Below are positions 20,583-27,962 of a stretch of 64,000 nucleotides of DNA, piece by piece. Position numbers and translations under genes: made by a program. Within the stretch, counting starts at the first letter, position 1. Each line of letters starts with the position of its first letter. The DNA is from Streptomyces longisporoflavus (GTDB lineage Bacteria > Actinomycetota > Actinomycetes > Streptomycetales > Streptomycetaceae), in NCBI RefSeq assembly GCF_014649775.1, contig NZ_BMTR01000015.1, forward strand, positions 1 through 64,000, written 5' to 3'. The notes under the pieces are model-generated. The model had not been told where the DNA came from and did not search any database. It was given only the letters and a program-made list of their open reading frames with translations.

Positions 20583-20631
20583 CTGTGGGGACGTACGACC
20601 GGGGTGCACGACCGGGCGTACGTCCCCACAG
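20583..20631. terminator. Bidirectional terminator
   Basis: A perfect 15-bp inverted repeat CTGTGGGGACGTACG / CGTACGTCCCCACAG (20583-20597 and 20617-20631) with a 19-base loop lies between the ends of two convergent genes. There is no long T-run on either side. Confidence 0.75.
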
Positions 20632-20636
20632 TGCCG

Positions 20637-21458
20637 TCAGGCGTACAGGTCGCCCTCGATGACCGTGACCGCGCGGCCGGTCAGGAGGGTGCGGTCGCCG
20701 CGCAGTTCCGTGCGGACCAGGCCGCTGCGGGGCGAGGCCTGAAGCCCGGTGAGCTGTGCGCGGCCAAGCCGCTGGGACCAGAAGGGGGCCAGGGCCGTGT
20801 GGGCGCTGCCGGTCACAGGGTCCTCGTCGATGCCGACGCGCGGGAAGAAGCAGCGCGAGACGAAGTCGTAGCCACCGGCGGGGTCTTCGGCGGGCGCGGT
20901 GGCGATGATGCCGCGCTTGGAGTGGTGAGCGAGGGCCTTGTGGTCCGGGGCGAGCGCGCGCACCGTCTTCTCGTCCGCGAGCTCGACGAGGAGGTCGCCG
21001 AGGTTCGCCCCCGTGTCGTATGCCGCGAGCGGCTCGGCGCCGAGGGCTTCGGCGGCGCCGTCGGGGACGTCGGCCGGAGTGAGCGGGGCGGTCGGGAAGT
21101 CCATGGCGAGGGTGCCGTCGGGGTGCGCGGTCGTGGTCAGTACGCCGCTGCGGGTGGCGAACCGTACGGGGCCTTCGGCGGCGCCGGTGGCCTGGAGCAC
21201 GTGAGCGGTGGCGAGCGTGGCGTGGCCGCAGAGGTCGACCTCGGTGGCGGGCGTGAACCACCGCAGGGCCCAGTCGGCGTCGCCGCCCGCGGGAAGGCGG
21301 TGGGCGAAGGCGGTCTCGGCATGGTTGACCTCCGTGGCGACGTTCTGGAGCCAGGCGTCGTCGGGGAAGGCGTCGAGGAGGAGGACGCCCGCGGGGTTGC
21401 CCGCGAAGGGGCGGTCGGTGAAGGCGTCGACGATGCGGATGCGATGGGAAGTCGGCAT
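20637..21458 (-). CDS. PhzF family isomerase/epimerase
   Basis: A 273-aa PhzF-fold protein. The N-terminus has DAFTDRPFAGNPAGVLLLD; the probable general acid/base glutamate is E48 in VNHAETAF. GHATLATAHVL and VTGSAHTALAPFW are conserved. PhzF itself isomerises a phenazine precursor, but no other phenazine gene is present, so this is a stand-alone family member of unknown substrate. A TAGCGT -10 hexamer (minus strand, 21466-21471) ends 7 bases before ATG 21458 with no ribosome site, which predicts a leaderless mRNA. Confidence 0.88.
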   Translation of the reverse strand: MPTSHRIRIVDAFTDRPFAGNPAGVLLLDAFPDDAWLQNVATEVNHAETAFAHRLPAGGDADWALRWFTPATEVDLCGHATLATAHVLQATGAAEGPVRFATRSGVLTTTAHPDGTLAMDFPTAPLTPADVPDGAAEALGAEPLAAYDTGANLGDLLVELADEKTVRALAPDHKALAHHSKRGIIATAPAEDPAGGYDFVSRCFFPRVGIDEDPVTGSAHTALAPFWSQRLGRAQLTGLQASPRSGLVRTELRGDRTLLTGRAVTVIEGDLYA

Positions 21459-21593
21459 ACGAGCGACGCTAGCGGGCCAATGCCGGGGCGGAACAAGGCC
21501 AATCGCGGGCGTGTGGACCGATCGAGGCGCCGGCGCCCCTCTGACCTGCGGCTCTGTCCGACTCCTTGGCGGGGGTTGTCAGCCGAACAGTTC

Positions 21594-21629
21594 CGATATA
21601 TCGTTGACGCATCGCGACAGATCAACGAT
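21594..21629 (+). promoter_or_regulatory. Candidate PadR autoregulatory operator
   Basis: A perfect palindrome CGATATATCG (21594-21603) overlaps one arm of a longer inverted repeat, ATCGTTGA (21600-21607) and TCAACGAT (21622-21629). A related CGCGATAGATCAC follows at 21632-21644. All lie just upstream of the PadR-family gene. ATAT-centred palindromes of this type are common PadR targets. Confidence 0.55.
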
Positions 21630-21678
21630 GGCGCGATAGATCACCTATAGAAGAAAGATCGCAGAAGGAGTGATTGCC

Positions 21679-22299
21679 ATGCGTTCCCACGGTTACGAAC
21701 ATGAGCACGGACGTGGAAAGTGCGGCCCCGGCCACGAAGGCAGGGGCGGCTTCGAAGGGCGGCGCGCAGCGTTCGGCCCCTTCGGTCCCGGCTTCGGCGG
21801 TCCCGGCGGGCCCGGTGGCCCCTGGGGCGGACGCGGCGGCCGAGGCGGTCCGCGGGGCAGGGCGCGGCGCGGCGACGTACGCGCGTCGATCCTGGCCCTC
21901 CTGAAGGACCGGCCGATGCACGGCTACGAGATGATCCAGGAGATCGCCGAGCGCAGCGGCGGGGCGTGGAAGCCCAGCCCCGGTTCGGTCTACCCGACCC
22001 TCCAGCTCCTGGAGGACGAGGGCCTGATCAGCAGCGCGAGCGAGGGCGGCAAGAAGCTCTTCTCGCTCACCGAGGCCGGCGTCACCGCGGCCGACGAAGG
22101 TCCCGACGCGCCTTGGGAAGAGGCCGGGCGCGGGGTCGACTGGGAGACGCTGAACGAGATCCGCCAGGCCGGTTTCGGTCTGATGGAGGCGTTCGGCCAG
22201 GTCTGGAAGACCGGCAGCAAGGACCAGCGCGAGAAGGCTCTCACGGTCATCAACGACGCCCGCAAGAAGCTGTACCTGATCCTCGCCGATGAGGACTGA
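21679..22299 (+). CDS. PadR family transcriptional regulator
   Basis: A 206-aa protein. The N-terminal 60 residues are rich in Gly, Arg and Pro (low complexity). A PadR winged helix follows (ASILALLKDRPMHGYEMIQE, SPGSVYPTLQLLEDEGLIS), then a C-terminal dimerisation helix (WETLNEIRQAGFGLMEAFGQ). It is probably a repressor of its own gene and of an exporter elsewhere; no target is adjacent. ATG 21679 has AAGGAG at 21665-21670. A palindromic operator candidate lies upstream. Confidence 0.9.
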   Translation: MRSHGYEHEHGRGKCGPGHEGRGGFEGRRAAFGPFGPGFGGPGGPGGPWGGRGGRGGPRGRARRGDVRASILALLKDRPMHGYEMIQEIAERSGGAWKPSPGSVYPTLQLLEDEGLISSASEGGKKLFSLTEAGVTAADEGPDAPWEEAGRGVDWETLNEIRQAGFGLMEAFGQVWKTGSKDQREKALTVINDARKKLYLILADED

Positions 22300-22332
22300 G
22301 GCGGCGGGGGTCGCTGACCTCCGACGCCATTG

Positions 22333-22366
22333 AGGCGCCCCGCACTTACGTGTGGGGCGCCTATTT
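22333..22366. terminator. Terminator between convergent PadR and SRPBCC genes
   Basis: A 13-bp stem (22333-22345 with 22350-22362, one wobble) with a TTAC loop is followed by ATTTGTGT on the plus strand, 34 bases after the PadR stop. Confidence 0.82.
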
Positions 22367-22428
22367 GTGTGCGGGGAGCGGGGAGCGAGGGGTGGGGGCA
22401 GGGCGGGAAGGGCGGGGGAGGTTCGGGC

Positions 22429-22857
22429 TCAGGCCACCAGGCCCGCCAGCTTCCGCAGTGACTCGTCCAGCGCGGCCGTCGCCGAGTCCTTCAGCTTGCC
22501 CGCCATCAGGGAGACCGCCGCGCCCGTGAACTCCCCGTCTATGCGTACGTTCGTCGCGTCCCCCTCGGGCGTGAGCGAGTAGCGGGTGCCGACCGTGACG
22601 CCCATCGGGCCCTTGCCCTTGATGGCCAGCGTGCGCTCGCTCTCCAACTCCTCGATCGTCCAGTTGACCTCGGCGGGGAAGCCCATCAGCTTCATGTTCT
22701 CCGCGAACGTGCCGCCCGTCTCCAGCGTGGTGGGTGCGCCCTTCGGGAAGCTCGTGTGCGTGGCGTTCCATTCGCCGTACGTGGAGAAGTCGGTGAGCTG
22801 GGCCCAGACCTTCTCGGCGGGTGCCTCGATCCGTGCTTCCGCGCTGACTTCGGCCAT
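22429..22857 (-). CDS. SRPBCC family (polyketide-cyclase/CoxG-like) protein
   Basis: A 142-aa START-like fold protein: AEVSAEARIEAPAEKVWAQL, then YGEWNATHTSFPKG and SLTPEGDATNVRIDGEF. The fold binds hydrophobic ligands; no catalytic role can be assigned, and the type is common as a single gene in Streptomyces. ATG 22857 follows AAAGGGG by about 8 bases on the minus strand. The 316 bases before the next gene (22858-23173) hold no clear gene; a TACTGT -10-like element and a CTCGCG/CGCGAG hairpin lie at 23004-23036. Confidence 0.83.
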   Translation of the reverse strand: MAEVSAEARIEAPAEKVWAQLTDFSTYGEWNATHTSFPKGAPTTLETGGTFAENMKLMGFPAEVNWTIEELESERTLAIKGKGPMGVTVGTRYSLTPEGDATNVRIDGEFTGAAVSLMAGKLKDSATAALDESLRKLAGLVA

Positions 22858-23173
22858 GCGACGACCCCTTTCCGTTGAGCGCTGCGGCGGGGCGCAGCTG
22901 CGGTGTCGCGGAACGTAGCCGCAGGGCCCGGAACATTCAATACTGATGAACCGTCAGGTGCGGCGGGGTGCGCTCCGGCGGTGCCGCTCGAACCCAGGTC
23001 GGGTACTGTTGCCCTCCCTCGCGACGGACGCGAGAGGACGGATCAGGGAGGTGGGACCCATTACCGCAGTAGCAGGCAGGGTGCTCCCCTTTCACGACCG
23101 CGCGGTCCGCCGGGCATAGGTGGCCGAGGCGATCGAGGGAGCCCCATCGGCATCCCGAGAGGTTCCTTTTCCC

Positions 23174-24064
23174 ATGTCGGTTTCATCGCAGTCATCTGCT
23201 TCGCAGTCGCCTTCCGCGCAGTCACCCTCGTCCCCCTCGTCCCCCTCGTCACCCTCTTCGTCTTCTTCCGCCGTCGTCACCGAGTTGCGCGCCGCAGGCT
23301 GTGTCTTCGCCGAGGACGAGGCCCGGCTGCTCCTCGACGCCGCGCGTGACCACGCGGAACTCGCCGCCATGGTGGGGCGGCGCGTCGCGGGGCAGCCGCT
23401 CGAACACGTTCTGGGCTGGGCCGAGTTCCGGGGTCTGCGGATCGCCGTGGACGCCGGGGTATTCGTGCCGCGAAGGCGCACCGAGTTCCTCGTGGAGCAG
23501 GCCGCCGTTCTCGCCCGGCCCGGTGCGGTCGTCGTCGACCTGTGCTGCGGCTCCGGCGCGCTGGGTGCCGCGCTCGGCGCCGCAGTCGACCGCATCGAGC
23601 TGTACGCCGCCGACATAGACCCCGCCGCGGTGCGGTGCGCCCGGCGCAATGTCGCAGGCGTCGGAGGCCGGGTGTACGAGGGGGACCTCTACGGGCCGTT
23701 TCCCGGCGTGCTCCGGGGGCGGGTCGACGTACTCCTCGCGAACGTCCCCTACGTACCCACCGAAGAGGTCGGACTCCTGCCGGCGGAGGCCCGTATCCAC
23801 GAGGCGCGTGTGGCGCTCGACGGCGGCGCGGACGGTCTGGACGTCCTGCGGCGGGTGACCGCCGACGCGGCGCGGTGGCTGGCTCCCGGCGGGCGGCTGC
23901 TGTTCGAGACGAGTGAGCGGCAGGTGCCGTACGCCCTCGAAGCGGTCGCCGACGGCGGTCTCGTGCCGCGGTCGGTGAGCGACGAGGAGAGGTACGCGAC
24001 GGTCGTCATCGGGACGCGGTCCGTCACGGGGACGCGGTCCGTCATCGGGACGCGGTCCGTGTAG
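23174..24064 (+). CDS. Putative protein-(glutamine-N5) methyltransferase, HemK/PrmC-like
   Basis: A 296-aa SAM-dependent methyltransferase. After a Ser-rich start it has LEHVLGWAEFRGLRIAVDAG, the SAM loop VVDLCCGSGALGAALG, and the motif IV variant NVPYVP in place of NPPY. PrmC enzymes methylate the GGQ glutamine of release factors; the actinobacterial NVPY branch may have another target. ATG 23174 has AGAGG 12 bases upstream; GTG 23120 is an alternative. The last 17 residues are three copies of GTRSV-type repeats coded by 18-bp units (24011-24064), which look like recent slippage. Confidence 0.83.
   Translation: MSVSSQSSASQSPSAQSPSSPSSPSSPSSSSSAVVTELRAAGCVFAEDEARLLLDAARDHAELAAMVGRRVAGQPLEHVLGWAEFRGLRIAVDAGVFVPRRRTEFLVEQAAVLARPGAVVVDLCCGSGALGAALGAAVDRIELYAADIDPAAVRCARRNVAGVGGRVYEGDLYGPFPGVLRGRVDVLLANVPYVPTEEVGLLPAEARIHEARVALDGGADGLDVLRRVTADAARWLAPGGRLLFETSERQVPYALEAVADGGLVPRSVSDEERYATVVIGTRSVTGTRSVIGTRSV
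24011..24064 (+). repeat. Three 18-bp tandem units at the methyltransferase 3' end
   Basis: Units at 24011-24028, 24029-24046 and 24047-24064 share GGGACGCGGTCCGT and encode GTRSVT / GTRSVI / GTRSV. The convergent small gene terminates inside the second unit (stop at 24042-24044). Confidence 0.9.
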
Positions 24065-24266
24065 CCGGGGGGCCGGTGCCGCCGACCCTGCGTATCAGCG
24101 CGGCGTCGAACAGGTCGCACGCCCTGGGGAACGGGCCTTCGTCATGGCAGTGCCAGGCCTCCCAGAACAGGTCGGCGGGCAGTGCGTCATCGGGTGCGTA
24201 CACCCGATACACGTACTGCCTGCCGTCGATCGCCGGCAGCGCGACCATCCAGCACCCGCACTCCAT
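24042..24266 (-). CDS. Hypothetical small protein
   Basis: A 74-aa protein with a clearly folded look: MECGCWMVALPAIDGRQYVY, then APDDALPADLFWEAWHCHDE and ACDLFDAALIRRVGG. It is rich in aromatics and has cysteines near the start and end. I do not recognise the family. It overlaps the end of the convergent methyltransferase gene by 23 bases. The start ATG 24266 has no strong ribosome site; ATG 24248 (preceded by GGAG) is an alternative. Confidence 0.6.
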   Translation of the reverse strand: MECGCWMVALPAIDGRQYVYRVYAPDDALPADLFWEAWHCHDEGPFPRACDLFDAALIRRVGGTGPPATRTASR

Positions 24267-24381
24267 GCTCGGTGGACGAGCGGTCCCCGCGCCGTGGTTG
24301 CGGTCAGGGCGTGAATCAAGGCGGCGCGCGCCCCTCGGGGAAGAACTGTCGGATCTCATCCGTAAGGAGGAGAAGCCACAC

Positions 24382-24450
24382 ATGCGTGCCCAACCTGTGT
24401 CGGACGCGAAGATGCTTCCCGCCGCCGATGACACCGCTTTTGGGGGCTGA
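24382..24450 (+). CDS. Small ORF of 22 codons upstream of the Clp-N gene
   Basis: ATG 24382 follows a strong AAGGAGG/AGGAGGAG ribosome site (24363-24371) and encodes MRAQPVSDAKMLPAADDTAF plus GG before TGA at 24448-24450. The next gene starts about 5 bases later, so the two would be coupled. The strong ribosome site is otherwise unexplained. The peptide has no signal or cysteines; it could be a leader peptide or a small protein. Coding is inferred only from the ribosome site and position. Confidence 0.45.
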   Translation: MRAQPVSDAKMLPAADDTAFGG

Positions 24451-24454
24451 TGGG

Positions 24455-25033
24455 GTGGGAGATGTGCAAAGCCGTACCCCGCAGGGCGCCGAGCCCGGCC
24501 CGACCCGAGCAGAGACCGCGTCACGACTCAGCGCCGCGCTGGCGTCCGTGGAGACAGGCGCGCGCCGGCGTGCGATGCGGGACGGGGACCGGCAGATAGA
24601 CACCGCCCATCTGCTGCACTCCCTCCTGGAGACCGACCCCGACGTACGGGCGGCCCTCGACGACGGGGCGCAAGTGGTGCGGCTCCTCGGCTATCTCGTC
24701 CAGCGCAGCATCGGCTACGGCCTGCAGTGGCAGGGGACGGTCGAGGACTCCGGAGCGATGCCGCTGTTGCACGCTGCCGGCGCCGGCAGCGGGTCCGGGT
24801 CCGGCGGCAAGGAGACGGGCTGGTCACCGTCCGCGGCCGCGGCCATGGAGGCGGCCGCCGAGCGGGCTGCCCGGCGCGGCGAACCGCACGCCCTCGGCGT
24901 CGACCTTCTGGCCGCTCTCGCCGCCGATCCCGACTGCCGCGCGGTCGAGGTCCTGAGGCGGGCCGGTGCGGACGCGCGAGTGATCCTCCGGCGCCTTGAG
25001 GACGATCCGTACGCCGGAACGTCCGCCGATTGA
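24455..25033 (+). CDS. Clp N-terminal repeat domain protein (stand-alone)
   Basis: About 192 aa containing two Clp-N type helical repeats (RQIDTAHLLHSLLETDPDVR and RRGEPHALGVDLLAALAADP) joined by a Gly/Ser linker (GAGSGSGSGGKE). There is no AAA+ ATPase domain. In ClpA/ClpC this fold binds adaptors and substrates; stand-alone forms may be adaptors or competitors of ClpC (inference). The start is uncertain: GTG 24455 is used; GTG 24464 and ATG 24428 are in frame. Confidence 0.75.
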   Translation: MGDVQSRTPQGAEPGPTRAETASRLSAALASVETGARRRAMRDGDRQIDTAHLLHSLLETDPDVRAALDDGAQVVRLLGYLVQRSIGYGLQWQGTVEDSGAMPLLHAAGAGSGSGSGGKETGWSPSAAAAMEAAAERAARRGEPHALGVDLLAALAADPDCRAVEVLRRAGADARVILRRLEDDPYAGTSAD

Positions 25034-25085
25034 GACAGGGTCTACCGGGGATGACGCTCATGACACGTCCTGCCATGATGTGCCC

Positions 25086-26102
25086 GTGCAAGCGTCATCG
25101 GGGAAACAGACAGGCTCGCGGCCGAGCCGGGGAAGAGGCGCAGGACTCGCGCTCGCCCTGGTGTCGGCTCTCGCTTTCGGCGGCTCGGGCGTCGCGGCCA
25201 AGCCGCTGATCGAGGCGGGTCTCGACCCGCTGCACGTGGTGTGGCTGCGGGTGGCGGGCGCCGCCCTGGTGATGCTGCCGGTCGCCTGGCGCCACCGCGG
25301 GCTGCTGCTGCGCAGGCCCGCGCTTCTGCTCGGCTTCGGCCTGCTCGCCGTGGCCGGTGTCCAGGCCTGCTACTTCGCGGCGATCTCCCGTATCCCCGTC
25401 GGCGTCGCGCTCCTGGTCGAATATCTCGCGCCCGCGCTCGTCCTGGGCTGGGTCCGCTTCGTGCAGCGGCGGCCCGTGACGCGGGCCGCCGCGGTGGGCG
25501 TGGTGCTCGCGGTCGGCGGACTCGCGTGCGTGGTGGAGGTGTGGGCCGGGCTGAGCTTCGACGCCGTGGGGCTCCTTCTCGCGCTGGGCGCCGCCTGCTG
25601 TCAGGTCGGCTACTTCGTCCTGTCCGACCAGGGCAGCGACGCGGGGGACGATGCTCCTGATCCGCTCGGCGTCATCGCGTACGGACTGCTGATCGGTGCC
25701 GTGGTCCTCACCGTCGTGGCGCGGCCCTGGGGCATGGACTGGTCGGTGCTCGCGGGCAGCGCGGACATGGACGGCTCGGCCGTTCCCGCGTGGGTGCTCA
25801 TCTGCTGGATCGTGCTTCTGGCGACCGTCGTGGCGTATGTCACCGGAGTGCTCTCGGTGCGCAGGCTCTCGCCGCAGGTCGCGGGGGTCGTGGCCTGTCT
25901 GGAGGCGGTCATCGCGACCGTGCTCGCCTGGGTCATGCTGGGCGAACATCTGTCGGCGCCGCAGATAATCGGGGGCGCGGTCGTCCTCGCGGGGGCGTTC
26001 ATCGCGCAGTCGTCCACGCCCGCCAAGCCGCGGGGAGGGCCTGCCGCGGGCGGACTCGCGGAGCCGGAAGAGCGGTTGTCGTCGACCGGCACCGCCGTCT
26101 AG
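25086..26102 (+). CDS. EamA/DMT superfamily exporter
   Basis: A 338-aa protein with ten membrane helices in two EamA repeats (ALALVSALAFGGSGVAAKPL at the start; VVACLEAVIATVLAWVMLGE in the second repeat). The family exports amino acids or other metabolites; substrate unknown. GTG 25086 lies 6 bases after a CATGAT -10 hexamer (25074-25079), with TGACGC at 25052-25057 as a -35 and a 16-base spacer, so the mRNA is predicted to be leaderless. Its stop codon overlaps the -10 element of the leader-peptide promoter for the next EamA gene. Confidence 0.88.
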   Translation: MQASSGKQTGSRPSRGRGAGLALALVSALAFGGSGVAAKPLIEAGLDPLHVVWLRVAGAALVMLPVAWRHRGLLLRRPALLLGFGLLAVAGVQACYFAAISRIPVGVALLVEYLAPALVLGWVRFVQRRPVTRAAAVGVVLAVGGLACVVEVWAGLSFDAVGLLLALGAACCQVGYFVLSDQGSDAGDDAPDPLGVIAYGLLIGAVVLTVVARPWGMDWSVLAGSADMDGSAVPAWVLICWIVLLATVVAYVTGVLSVRRLSPQVAGVVACLEAVIATVLAWVMLGEHLSAPQIIGGAVVLAGAFIAQSSTPAKPRGGPAAGGLAEPEERLSSTGTAV

Positions 26103-26105
26103 GGT
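26076..26105 (+). promoter_or_regulatory. Promoter of the leader peptide / second EamA gene
   Basis: TTGTCG (26076-26081), an 18-base spacer and TAGGGT (26100-26105) form a good vegetative promoter inside the 3' end of the previous gene. Transcription would begin at or next to ATG 26113. Confidence 0.7.
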
Positions 26106-26112
26106 GATGATC

Positions 26113-26154
26113 ATGCATTCACGCGCGCTCGTTCTTCCGCCTCCCGCCGCTTAA
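26113..26154 (+). CDS. Putative leader peptide of 13 residues
   Basis: ATG 26113, 7 bases after the -10 element, encodes MHSRALVLPPPAA and ends at TAA 26152-26154. Several codons (GTT, CTT, CCT, GCT) end in T, which is unusual for Streptomyces, and three prolines in a row are prone to ribosome stalling. The peptide is followed at once by two hairpins and then by an EamA exporter gene. The layout fits an attenuator or stalling-controlled leader. Function is inferred from layout only. Confidence 0.6.
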   Translation: MHSRALVLPPPAA

Positions 26155-26195
26155 GCGCGGGCACCTCCTGGATCACACCCGGCCGTGGCCGGGTG
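26149..26195 (+). promoter_or_regulatory. Hairpins after the leader peptide
   Basis: A palindrome CGCTTAAGCG (26149-26158) spans the leader stop codon. A second hairpin has 8-bp arms CACCCGGC (26176-26183) and GCCGGGTG (26188-26195) with a CGTG loop. No T-run follows. They sit about 60 bases before the EamA ribosome site and could control readthrough. Confidence 0.55.
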
Positions 26196-26257
26196 GAACG
26201 ACGCTGCCCGCAGACGGAGTCAGGGACCTTCCTCTTCATCTTCTGCGGAGAACTCAC

Positions 26258-27235
26258 GTGTCGAATGTGTCGACTGCTGAATCCGACGCTGCCTCCGGCC
26301 TGTCCGTCGGGCGCGGCCTCTTCTATCTGATCGTCGCCGGTACGGCGTGGGGCACCGCCGGTGCCGCCGCGGCGCTGGTCTTCAGGGCCAGTGACATGGG
26401 GCCGGTCAGCCTTTCCTTCTGGCGCTGCGCGGGCGGCTTCGTACTGCTGTACGCCGTCCGTCTGATCCGGGCGCGCCGACGCTCCGCGTACGCCGCGGGG
26501 AGCGTGCCGCTGCGGCAGAGGCTGCCGCGGATCGTGGCGACCGGGGTGGCCCTCGCGGTGTTCCAGACCGCCTACTTCGCGGCCGTCGAGTCGACCGGGC
26601 TCGCGGTCGGCACGGTGGTCACGATGGGCGCCGGGCCCGTGCTCATCGCCATCGGGGCGCGCTTGACCATGGGCGAGCGGCTCGGGGGCGGCGGGATCGT
26701 CGCCGTGGCCGGGGCGCTCGCCGGGCTCGTGGTGCTCGTCCTGGGCGACGGCGGTGCGAGCGTACGACCGGCCGGGGTCGGATGGGGGCTGCTTTCGGCG
26801 GCCGCGTACGCCACGATGACGCTGCTCACGCGGTGGTGGGGGCGGGACGGGAGCGCCGATTCCGCCGACACGACGGTCTGGTCGTTCGCCGTGGTGTCCG
26901 TCTGCCTGCTGCCGCTCGCCGCGGTCGAGGGGCTTGTACCGCACATCGCCGATCCGGCGCGGACGGGGATCTTTGTCCTGTACATCGTGGTGATTCCGAC
27001 GGCGGTCGCCTATGCCCTGTACTTCGCGGGCGCCGCGGTCATCCGGTCCGCGACGGTTTCTGTGATCACGCTCCTCGAACCGCTGAGCGCGGCCGTCATC
27101 GCGGTGCTGCTGCTCGGCGAGGCGCTGACGGTGCCGACCGTGCTCGGTACGTTGCTGATGCTGGCCGCGGTGACGGGCCTCGCGGCCGCCGAGACGGTGC
27201 TCGCGGGGCGGGGCGGGGCACGAGTACCGTCCTGA
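26258..27235 (+). CDS. EamA/DMT superfamily exporter behind a leader peptide
   Basis: A 325-aa ten-helix transporter (GRGLFYLIVAGTAWGTAGAA at the start, VITLLEPLSAAVIAVLLLGE near the end). GTG 26258 has CGGAGAA about 8 bases upstream. The gene is on a transcript that begins with the putative 13-residue leader, so expression is likely to depend on translation of that peptide. The substrate is unknown; the leader hints at a signal sensed by the ribosome, for example an amino acid or an antibiotic. A very long palindrome follows the stop. Confidence 0.87.
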   Translation: MSNVSTAESDAASGLSVGRGLFYLIVAGTAWGTAGAAAALVFRASDMGPVSLSFWRCAGGFVLLYAVRLIRARRRSAYAAGSVPLRQRLPRIVATGVALAVFQTAYFAAVESTGLAVGTVVTMGAGPVLIAIGARLTMGERLGGGGIVAVAGALAGLVVLVLGDGGASVRPAGVGWGLLSAAAYATMTLLTRWWGRDGSADSADTTVWSFAVVSVCLLPLAAVEGLVPHIADPARTGIFVLYIVVIPTAVAYALYFAGAAVIRSATVSVITLLEPLSAAVIAVLLLGEALTVPTVLGTLLMLAAVTGLAAAETVLAGRGGARVPS

Positions 27236-27236
27236 G

Positions 27237-27302
27237 ACCGCGCGTCCGGCACCCGCGCCGGCGCGGGTGCCGGACGCGCGGTTCCGGGTGCCGGACGCGC
27301 GG
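27237..27302. terminator. 46-nt perfect palindrome with a third repeat of its arm
   Basis: Positions 27237-27282 are one perfect palindrome (23-bp arms with almost no loop). The right arm is repeated almost exactly at 27283-27302. It starts right after the EamA stop and precedes the convergent PaiB-like gene, so it probably acts as a terminator in both directions. Confidence 0.75.
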
Positions 27303-27314
27303 CCCCCGTGGCCT

Positions 27315-27962
27315 TTACGGGGTTTGGCGGCGGCGTAGTTGGTGGGTGTGTGCCTCCGCGTCCCGTGGGTCGGCGCGTCGTGCCAGGCCCGCCGCGATCC
27401 GGTCCTGGACCTCCTGTGGCTTGTGACTGGCGTACTTGAACTTCGCCCGTACGTCCGTCACTTCGAGGCACAGGGCGCGGATGCCGGAGAGCATGCGGCC
27501 GAACGGGGGCTCGCCCGGGTCGGCGGGGGCCGAGCCGCCGTCCGGCTGGAAGTGGGCGACCTGGCGGTTGAGGAGCTTGGCCTTCTGGGCCGGGTCGTCC
27601 ACGACGCGGGCGGTGCAGCGCAGTTGGACGGCGGCGTAGAAGCTGGTCGGCACGCCGTGCTCGGGCGGCGTGTCCGGCGGTGCCTGCCAGGGGCCCGGCA
27701 CGTACACGTAGTCGTCCACCACGCTGAGCAGCACCTCGGGGTCGGCTTCGAGCGCGGGCCACAGGGGGTTGGGGCGCGCCAGGTGGGTGATCACCCGGCC
27801 GTGCGGTCCGTGGTCCGGTTCGTAGGCGAAGTGCGCGGGCTGTACGTGCGGGGGCTCGCCGGGCAGGCCGTTGACCGCGAGCTGGCCGAAGTCGTGTCCG
27901 GCGAGCCACTGCTGCCACTCGGCGTCGGAGTGCGGGGCGTCCCAGGGGTGGATCAGCATCAC
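27315..27962 (-). CDS. PaiB-like FMN-binding split-barrel protein
   Basis: A 215-aa protein of the FMN-binding negative regulator (PaiB) group: AEWQQWLAGHDFGQLAVNGL, VQPAHFAYEPDHGPHGRVIT, HLARPNPLWPALEADPEVLL, and KFKYASHKPQEVQDRIAAGL. PaiB acts in degradative-enzyme and sporulation control in Bacillus, but most homologues are uncharacterised flavin or heme-binding proteins. GTG 27962 overlaps the previous stop (GTGATG), so it is translated with the upstream oxidase-family gene; ATG 27959 is an alternative. Confidence 0.83.
   Translation of the reverse strand: MMLIHPWDAPHSDAEWQQWLAGHDFGQLAVNGLPGEPPHVQPAHFAYEPDHGPHGRVITHLARPNPLWPALEADPEVLLSVVDDYVYVPGPWQAPPDTPPEHGVPTSFYAAVQLRCTARVVDDPAQKAKLLNRQVAHFQPDGGSAPADPGEPPFGRMLSGIRALCLEVTDVRAKFKYASHKPQEVQDRIAAGLARRADPRDAEAHTHQLRRRQTP

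Noticed and set aside
20637..21458. Phenazine biosynthesis
   Set aside because: Only a single PhzF-fold gene is present; no other phenazine or secondary-metabolite genes surround it.
23051..23119. 22-codon GTG ORF before the methyltransferase
   Set aside because: The AGGGAG is directly adjacent to GTG, too close for normal initiation, and nothing else supports it.
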